Positions 13,109 to 17,737 of a stretch of 17,737 nucleotides of DNA are shown here, piece by piece (position 1 is the first letter of the stretch; the number at the start of each line of letters is the position of its first letter). The notes below the pieces were generated by a model, which saw only the letters and a list, made by a program, of their open reading frames with translations, was not told where the DNA came from and searched no databases. Both the position numbers and the translations under genes were made by a program. The DNA comes from Chloroflexota bacterium (GTDB lineage Bacteria > Chloroflexota > Anaerolineae > UBA7937), in NCBI GenBank assembly GCA_003453555.1, contig DMLA01000028.1, positions 10,265-28,001 of the forward strand, given 5' to 3'.

Positions 13109-15634
13109 GTGTCCGAATCCATCATCCTGAATCTGGATGGGAGGTGGAAGTTACGGGATTTCATGCCGGGTCAGGGGTTAGCGGCAGGCGCACACCTGCC
13201 TGACTATGATGATACAAGTTGGCACCCGGCTTCCGTGCCTGGAGACGTACATACAGCATTGGTGGAGATCGAACGCCTGTCGCCGCCCTTCTACAACATG
13301 AATGTGGAAACTTGCCAATGGGTGGAGTGCCAGGAGTGGTGGTATCGTACGACGTTCGAAGCGCCCTTGGCCGAAGACAACACCGAGACTTGGTATCTGC
13401 TGACCTTCGACGGCCTCGACACCTTCGCCACCGTCTACCTGAACGGGACCGAGATCGGCAGCCACCGGAACATGTTCATCGCCGCCACTTTTGACGTGAC
13501 GGAGAATCTGCGCCTGGGTGAGCGCAACACGTTGGCTGTGCGCTTCGAGCCGGTGGTGGGATCCGTTAGCGAGCGGGAGATCGAAGGGCAGTGGGGCCGC
13601 AACCCCGAGCGGGCCTGGGTGCGTAAGGCGCAGTGCAACTTCGGCTGGGACTGGGCACCACGGCTGGTGAGCGTGGGCATCTGGCAGGGGGTGACGCTGC
13701 GCCGTTACGTGGGCGCTCGCCTGGGTGGGGTCTTCTTCAAGACCACGGCCATCAGCCCTCAAGCGGCAGAAGCGACCGTTGTCGTCGAGGCCGAGCGGTG
13801 GGCCGATGTGCCAGACCTGGAGGCGCAGATCACCCTGAGCAGGGGCGAGCAACAGCTAACCGACCAGGCCCCGCTGGCCAATGGCCGGGCGGAGGTAGCT
13901 TTCACCATCCCCGATCCCGCCCTGTGGTGGACCCACGACCTGGGGGAGTCGGCCCTCTACGAACTGGAGGTCGCCTTGCGGGCCAGCGGGAAGACCCTGG
14001 ACACCCACTGCGAGCAGGTGGGCATTCGCACCATCGAGGTCGATCAATCGCCTGACCCGGATGAGCCGGGCACCAGGTTCTTCACCTTTGTGCTCAACGG
14101 GGTGAAGCTCTTCGCCAAGGGGGCCAACTGGATCCCGGCTGATTCCTTCGTGGCTCAGGTGGACGAGGCTCGCTACCGCGATCTCTTGGAGCTGGCTGTC
14201 GAGGCCAACATGAACATATTGCGGGTCTGGGGTGGTGGCATTTACGAGAAGGATGTCTTCTACCGTCTCTGCGATGAGGTGGGCATCCTGATCTGGCAGG
14301 ACTTCATGTTCGCCTGTGCGCTATACCCCGACTTCGATCCCTATTTTATGGCCCAGGTGGAGCGGGAGGCGGAGGCGGTGGTGCGGCGGCTGCGCAATCA
14401 TCCCTGCCTGGCCCTCTGGTGCGGCAACAACGAGAACGACTGGATAAGCGACATGTACAACTGGCAGCGGCCGGGGCGGGACTTCTCGGGCAAGAGGATT
14501 TACCATGAGCTGTTGCCGCCCATCGTCGAGCGGTTGGACGGCACCCGGCACTACTGGCCCTCCAGCCCCTATGGCGGGAACGACCACAACTCCGCCGAGG
14601 AAGGAGACCGCCACAACTGGCAGGTCTGGCATGGTGCTGTGTTCCCCCGCCGCTTCGGCGAGGAGCCGAAGCGAGACCTCTCGCCGGAGGGCATCTCCTA
14701 CCGCCACTACGCCGAGGACCCGGCCCGCTTCATCAGCGAGTTCGGCATGCAGGCCGCGCCGGTGTTGGAGACGCTGCGACGCAACGTGCCAGCTACGGCC
14801 CTGCACCTCTACAGCCCGGAGCTGCTCTACCGCAACAAAGACAAACCTAAAGGCAAAGGGGACATGTTGATGCTGGCCCACACCGGCCTGCCCAACTCGC
14901 TGCAGGAATACCTCGACTTCTCCATGATCTGTCAGGCCGAGGGGCTGAAGTTCGGTATCGAACACTATCGGCGGCGGAAGTTTCACTGCAGCGGGACTCT
15001 CTTCTGGCAGTTGAACGACTGCTGGCCGGGCCTCAGTTGGAGCGTGCTGGATTATTACCTCTTCCCCAAGGCCGGCTACTTCTACGTCAAGAGGGCCTAC
15101 GCGCCGGTGTTAGCCTCCTTCAAAGGGGAAGTGGATGGTGTCTCGTTGTGGATCACCAACGACATTCTGGAGGAGTTCGTGGACACGGTGACCATCTTTC
15201 ACGGCGACTTCTCAGGCCAGGAGCTGTACGAGGAAGTTCTAGAGGTCCGAGTGCCAGCCAACGCCTCTGTGAAAGTCCGGCATCTCTCCTTCGATGAGCT
15301 AGGCATCGAAGATCCCTGGCAGGAGTATTTGGCCGTGCGCTCCCGAAGCGGTTCGTTCCCTGATAACCGCCACTTCTTCGCGGAGGTCAAGGATCTGAAA
15401 CAGCCGAAGCCCAACTTGACGGTGAAGATCACTGAGGGGAGCGATGGGAGATACGAGGTCAGGGTAGCCACCGACACCTACGCCTACTTTGTCAAGCTGG
15501 TCGTACCCATAGAGGGCACTAAGTTCAGCGATAATTACTTCGACCTCTTTCCCGGCCAGGAGCGGGTCATAGAGGTCTGGAATGAGACAGGCCGGCGGCT
15601 CCAGGAGGGGGATATAGCGGTGAGTTGCCTCTAG
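13109..15634 (+). CDS. GH2 beta-mannosidase
   Basis: Enzyme of 841 residues that removes terminal non-reducing beta-mannose from manno-oligosaccharides; no signal peptide, so cytoplasmic. The N-terminal jelly-roll begins LDGRWKLRDFMPG and includes WHPASVPGDVHTALVE. The mannosidase-type segment KAQCNFGWDWAPRLVSVGIW is at about 173-192. The barrel carries ANMNILRVWGGGIYEKDVFYRLCDEVGILIWQDFMFA. The acid/base is Glu442 in LALWCGNNENDW and the nucleophile Glu544 in FISEFGMQAAP. GWDW and WGGGIYE distinguish it from beta-galactosidases and glucuronidases. The GTG start at 13109 has AAAGGGG 9 nt upstream. Base composition looks richer in G+C than the transporter genes, by eye. It follows the epimerase closely, consistent with co-transcription. 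Confidence 0.95.
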   Translation: MSESIILNLDGRWKLRDFMPGQGLAAGAHLPDYDDTSWHPASVPGDVHTALVEIERLSPPFYNMNVETCQWVECQEWWYRTTFEAPLAEDNTETWYLLTFDGLDTFATVYLNGTEIGSHRNMFIAATFDVTENLRLGERNTLAVRFEPVVGSVSEREIEGQWGRNPERAWVRKAQCNFGWDWAPRLVSVGIWQGVTLRRYVGARLGGVFFKTTAISPQAAEATVVVEAERWADVPDLEAQITLSRGEQQLTDQAPLANGRAEVAFTIPDPALWWTHDLGESALYELEVALRASGKTLDTHCEQVGIRTIEVDQSPDPDEPGTRFFTFVLNGVKLFAKGANWIPADSFVAQVDEARYRDLLELAVEANMNILRVWGGGIYEKDVFYRLCDEVGILIWQDFMFACALYPDFDPYFMAQVEREAEAVVRRLRNHPCLALWCGNNENDWISDMYNWQRPGRDFSGKRIYHELLPPIVERLDGTRHYWPSSPYGGNDHNSAEEGDRHNWQVWHGAVFPRRFGEEPKRDLSPEGISYRHYAEDPARFISEFGMQAAPVLETLRRNVPATALHLYSPELLYRNKDKPKGKGDMLMLAHTGLPNSLQEYLDFSMICQAEGLKFGIEHYRRRKFHCSGTLFWQLNDCWPGLSWSVLDYYLFPKAGYFYVKRAYAPVLASFKGEVDGVSLWITNDILEEFVDTVTIFHGDFSGQELYEEVLEVRVPANASVKVRHLSFDELGIEDPWQEYLAVRSRSGSFPDNRHFFAEVKDLKQPKPNLTVKITEGSDGRYEVRVATDTYAYFVKLVVPIEGTKFSDNYFDLFPGQERVIEVWNETGRRLQEGDIAVSCL

Positions 15635-15640
15635 GCCAGC

Positions 15641-15679
15641 GCAACCCTTCGGCAAACTCAGGGTTGTCGCGAGTTTGTC
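15641..15679 (+). promoter_or_regulatory. Interleaved inverted repeats after GH2: possible H-type pseudoknot
   Basis: Starting 7 nt after the GH2 stop, four 7-mers occur in the order CAACCCT (15642-15648), CAAACTC (15653-15659), AGGGTTG (15660-15666), GAGTTTG (15671-15677). The first pairs with the third and the second with the fourth, so the stems cross: either a pseudoknot with 4-nt connecting segments or two mutually exclusive hairpins. The second stem can extend to 9 pairs with one G-U. No U tract follows. Function unknown. Confidence 0.5.
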
Positions 15680-15745
15680 AAACTACATGCCAAAGCCTTT
15701 AACACCGTGGCCTTTTCCGTTTATCCGCCTGTAGTGGTATCGCCT

Positions 15746-16996
15746 ATGATGACCTACGATCAAGAGGTCGAGAGACACTATAAACACAACTTCATCGTCA
15801 ATGTCCTGGACTTCTCCTTCTACTCCCTGGGCTTGAGCTTCGCTTCCCTCACGACGATCCTGCCCCTTTACCTCAGTCACCTGACGACATCCACCATCCT
15901 CATCGGCCTGATACCGGCTCTGGCCAACACGGGCTGGACCCTGCCCCAGCTCTTCACGGCCAACTACGTGGGGCAACTGCCCAGAAAGAAGCCCTTTATC
16001 CTGGCCGTCAGCACCAACGAGCGCCTGCCCTTCCTGATCCTGGCCCTCAGCATCCTCTGCTGGCCGCGGGCTTCGGCGGGGGCCTCCCTGACCCTCTTCT
16101 TCGCCCTCGTCGCCATGTACAGCGTCAGCGGTGGCCTGGTGGGCACAGCCTGGCAGGACTACATCGCCAAGCTCATCCCCCTGCGGCGCCGGGGCATCTT
16201 CTTCGGCGTCGCCAGCTCACTGGGCGGTATCCTGGGGGCGTTGGGAGCCTATGCTTCTTGCTTCATCCTCGAACGATACGCCTTCCCGACCAGCTTTGCC
16301 ATCTGCTTCCTCATGGCTTTCGTGGCCATGAGCTTTTCGTGGGGCTTCCTGGCCCAGGGCAGGGAGCCGATCCACCGCAGCTCCAAGCCTCGTATCCCCG
16401 ATAGAGAGTACTGGCAGCACCTGCCGGCTGTCCTGCACCAGGATAGGAATTTCACCCTTTATCTGCTGAGCCGGGCTGTGATCATCCTGGGGGGGATGGC
16501 GGGCGGCTTCATCACCGTCTACGCGGTGGGCCGGTTTCAGATCCCTGATCAGACGGTGGGTTGGTTCACGGCTGCTCTCCTGGTCGGCCAGGCCATCAGC
16601 AATCCCCTGCTGGGCCACCTGGGTGACCGGAGGGGTCACAAGTTGATCATAGAGCTTTCAACCATCATCTGGGTGCTGGCCATGGCCCTCACGTTGATGG
16701 CCGATTCCGTGGCCTGGTTCTACCTGGTCTTCGCCTTGATGGGGGGTGCCAGTTCAGGGTGGCTTTCGAGCATGAGCATCACCTTCGAGTTCTGCGCTCC
16801 TGAGGATCGCCCCACTTACATCGGCCTGACCAACAGCCTGTTGTGGCCTTTCGTCTTTTTGGCTCCTCTGCTGGGCGGCTGGCTCGCCGGCGGCCCGGGT
16901 TACCGGGAACTCTTCGCCGCTGCCCTGGTGGTGAGCTTAGCTGGCTACGCTCTCCTGCACTGGACAGTGCGGGAGCCGCGCCAGGTGGTGTCCTGA
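15746..16996 (+). CDS. MFS transporter
   Basis: Inner-membrane protein of about 416 residues with around 12 hydrophobic segments, for example [81 protein letters not shown] and [24 protein letters not shown]. The loop [10 protein letters not shown] is the MFS signature between helices of the second half. Its substrate cannot be read from the sequence; placement after the mannosidase suggests a sugar or sugar product, for uptake or efflux. The ATG at 15746 (or 15749) fits the hydrophilic N terminus [15 protein letters not shown]; a GTG at 15707 would add 13 residues. Neither has a convincing ribosome site. It is highly G+C-rich like the GH2 gene. The 101 bp after it hold nothing I recognise apart from the next ribosome site. 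Confidence 0.9.
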
Positions 16997-17097
16997 GCTT
17001 GCTGCCAGAGTGCGGTGAAAGTGGTTGCCGGGTAAGATGCCGGGACCGGGCTGAACAGGGAGCTAGTCGCCTGAAGCACCAGTTGACGGAGGGTCTC

Positions 17098-17556
17098 ATG
17101 AAAGGATCAAATCGCATGTCTGCCAAAGACGACATTTACATCAGCGGTGCTATCGAATGGGCGATGGACAAGCTCGGTTCCACCGATTGTGCGTACAAGT
17201 GTTACGTCTTCGTTGAAGATGCATATGAATTGGGCAACAACATATGGCTTGATGGTCAGGGATGTACGGCCAAAGAAGCTGCTAACGCGTGCAAAGTGCA
17301 GGATTATGAGGGTGTCCCACCCAAGAGAACATATGTTTGATGTGATTGCTGGGGAGCTTTCAAGGGTGAACATCGCAACTGGGGCCACATCGGCCTATCC
17401 ATTGGCAACGGAAAAGTCATCCACGCTTGGGGCGGCGAAGTCCGTGTGGACAACTATCTGGCAGTCCAAGACCCGAACGCTCCGGGATGGACGAGGCCAA
17501 GATACATTGGGTGGGTTCCGGTGTCAGAAATAGTGAGGGGGATGACTGTTCGCTAA
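17098..17556 (+). pseudogene. NlpC/P60-like cysteine peptidase gene interrupted by an in-frame TGA
   Basis: An ATG with GGAGGG 4 nt upstream opens a frame that meets TGA at 17338-17340 (codon 81) and then stays open in the same frame to TAA at 17554-17556, 152 residues if read through. Before the [33 protein letters not shown], with the probable nucleophile Cys31. After it: CDCWGAFKGEHRNWGHIGLSIGNGKVIHAWGG, with the probable catalytic His97, then RYIGWVPVSEI. This is the NlpC/P60 order of Cys then His, found in small cell-wall peptidases and amidases. One G-to-A change from a TGG Trp codon explains the stop. Other genes here end in TGA, so a reassigned code is unlikely. No signal peptide. Its place in a sugar operon is odd. 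Confidence 0.65.
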
Positions 17557-17607
17557 GACATGGAAAGTAAGCCCGCCCCCATCTGGGCACAATGAAAAGG
17601 AGAAATT

Positions 17608-17737
17608 ATGCGCTACGGATATTTCGACGATGAGCGCCGTGAATACGTCATCACGCGGCCTGATACCCCTCTGCCGTGGATCAACTACCTGGGGAGCGGG
17701 GCATACTTTGGCCTGATCTCCAACACCGCTGGTGGTT
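17608..17737 (+). CDS. GH94 phosphorylase, 5' part, probable cellobiose phosphorylase (runs off right edge)
   Basis: Only 43 codons lie in the window. They read MRYGYFDDERREYVITRPDT followed by PLPWINYLGSGAYFGLISNT and AGG, which is the highly conserved N terminus of GH94 disaccharide phosphorylases (pattern M-[KR]-x-G-[YH]-F-D-D-x-x-R-E-Y-V-I-T-x-P-x-T-P-x-P-W-I-N-Y-L-G). These cleave beta-glucosides with phosphate; PWINYLG is nearer to cellobiose phosphorylases than to chitobiose phosphorylases, which I recall as PWTNYLG. The ATG at 17608 has AAAGGAG ending 5 nt upstream. It would turn imported or epimerised cellobiose into glucose and glucose 1-phosphate, complementing GH130. The family call is strong despite the short length; the substrate is less certain. 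Confidence 0.85.
   Translation, partial: MRYGYFDDERREYVITRPDTPLPWINYLGSGAYFGLISNTAGG

Noticed and set aside
13633..14055. Long alternate-frame open stretches inside GH2 (both strands)
   Set aside because: They are by-products of high G+C; the GH2 frame carries all catalytic motifs.
17338..17380. Selenocysteine at the in-frame TGA
   Set aside because: No convincing SECIS-like hairpin directly after the TGA, and the context suggests a mutated aromatic codon; left as a test, not a call.
1..17737. CRISPR array, tRNA, rRNA, prophage or defence system
   Set aside because: No regular repeat-spacer array, cloverleaf, rRNA segment or defence-family protein was seen on either strand.

Overview
The window is a single-strand carbohydrate-utilisation locus placed next to the divergent head of a nucleoside/BMP-type ABC transporter operon, in what looks like a member of the Chloroflexota (Anaerolineae-like). 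The organism call is an inference. It rests on two substrate-binding lipoproteins that follow their lipobox Cys with a proline/valine/glutamate tether (VEVTVEVPVE type), on LacI-headed Opp-type sugar operons, and on mid-to-high G+C with frequent GTG/TTG starts. No rRNA, tRNA or marker gene is present to confirm it.

Layout. Minus strand, 1-1990: a promoter, a leader, a BMP-family lipoprotein and the start of its ABC ATPase, which runs off the left edge. 2008-3448: an insertion sequence with TGT...ACA ends, three ~19-bp iterons at each end, a hairpin covering the transposase ribosome site, and a DDE transposase broken by two compensating frameshifts. It sits between the two divergent promoters. 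Plus strand, 3465-17737: a sigma70-like promoter with a perfect LacI-family operator (TTGGGAGCGCTCCCAA) just downstream of its -10, a second imperfect operator 74 bp away, a LacI regulator, a complete Opp/Dpp-type importer (lipoprotein, two permeases, two ATPases), a GH1 glycosidase remnant, a GH130 beta-mannoside phosphorylase, a cellobiose 2-epimerase-like protein, a GH2 beta-mannosidase, an MFS permease, an NlpC/P60-like gene with an in-frame TGA, and the first 43 codons of a GH94 phosphorylase (probably cellobiose phosphorylase) cut by the right edge.

How the genes work together (inference from families). Oligosaccharides of beta-1,4-mannan or glucomannan are bound by the family-5 lipoprotein and imported by the ABC transporter. 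Inside the cell, the GH2 enzyme releases terminal mannose. The epimerase converts a reducing-end mannose to glucose or the reverse. GH130 and GH94 cleave mannosyl- and glucosyl-disaccharides with phosphate, saving ATP. The LacI repressor, with a CelR/CebR-type operator, probably senses a cello- or manno-disaccharide and represses its own operon. Strong hairpins after the lipoprotein gene and after GH130, and interleaved inverted repeats after GH2, may set relative expression inside the long transcript.

The most unusual points are the operator pair, STAB-SD-like sequences in both lipoprotein leaders, the iteron-ended broken IS between two promoters, glycosidase debris flanking GH130, a possible pseudoknot after GH2, and the interrupted NlpC/P60 gene. 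The metabolic pathway itself is of a known type; I do not claim a wholly new system.
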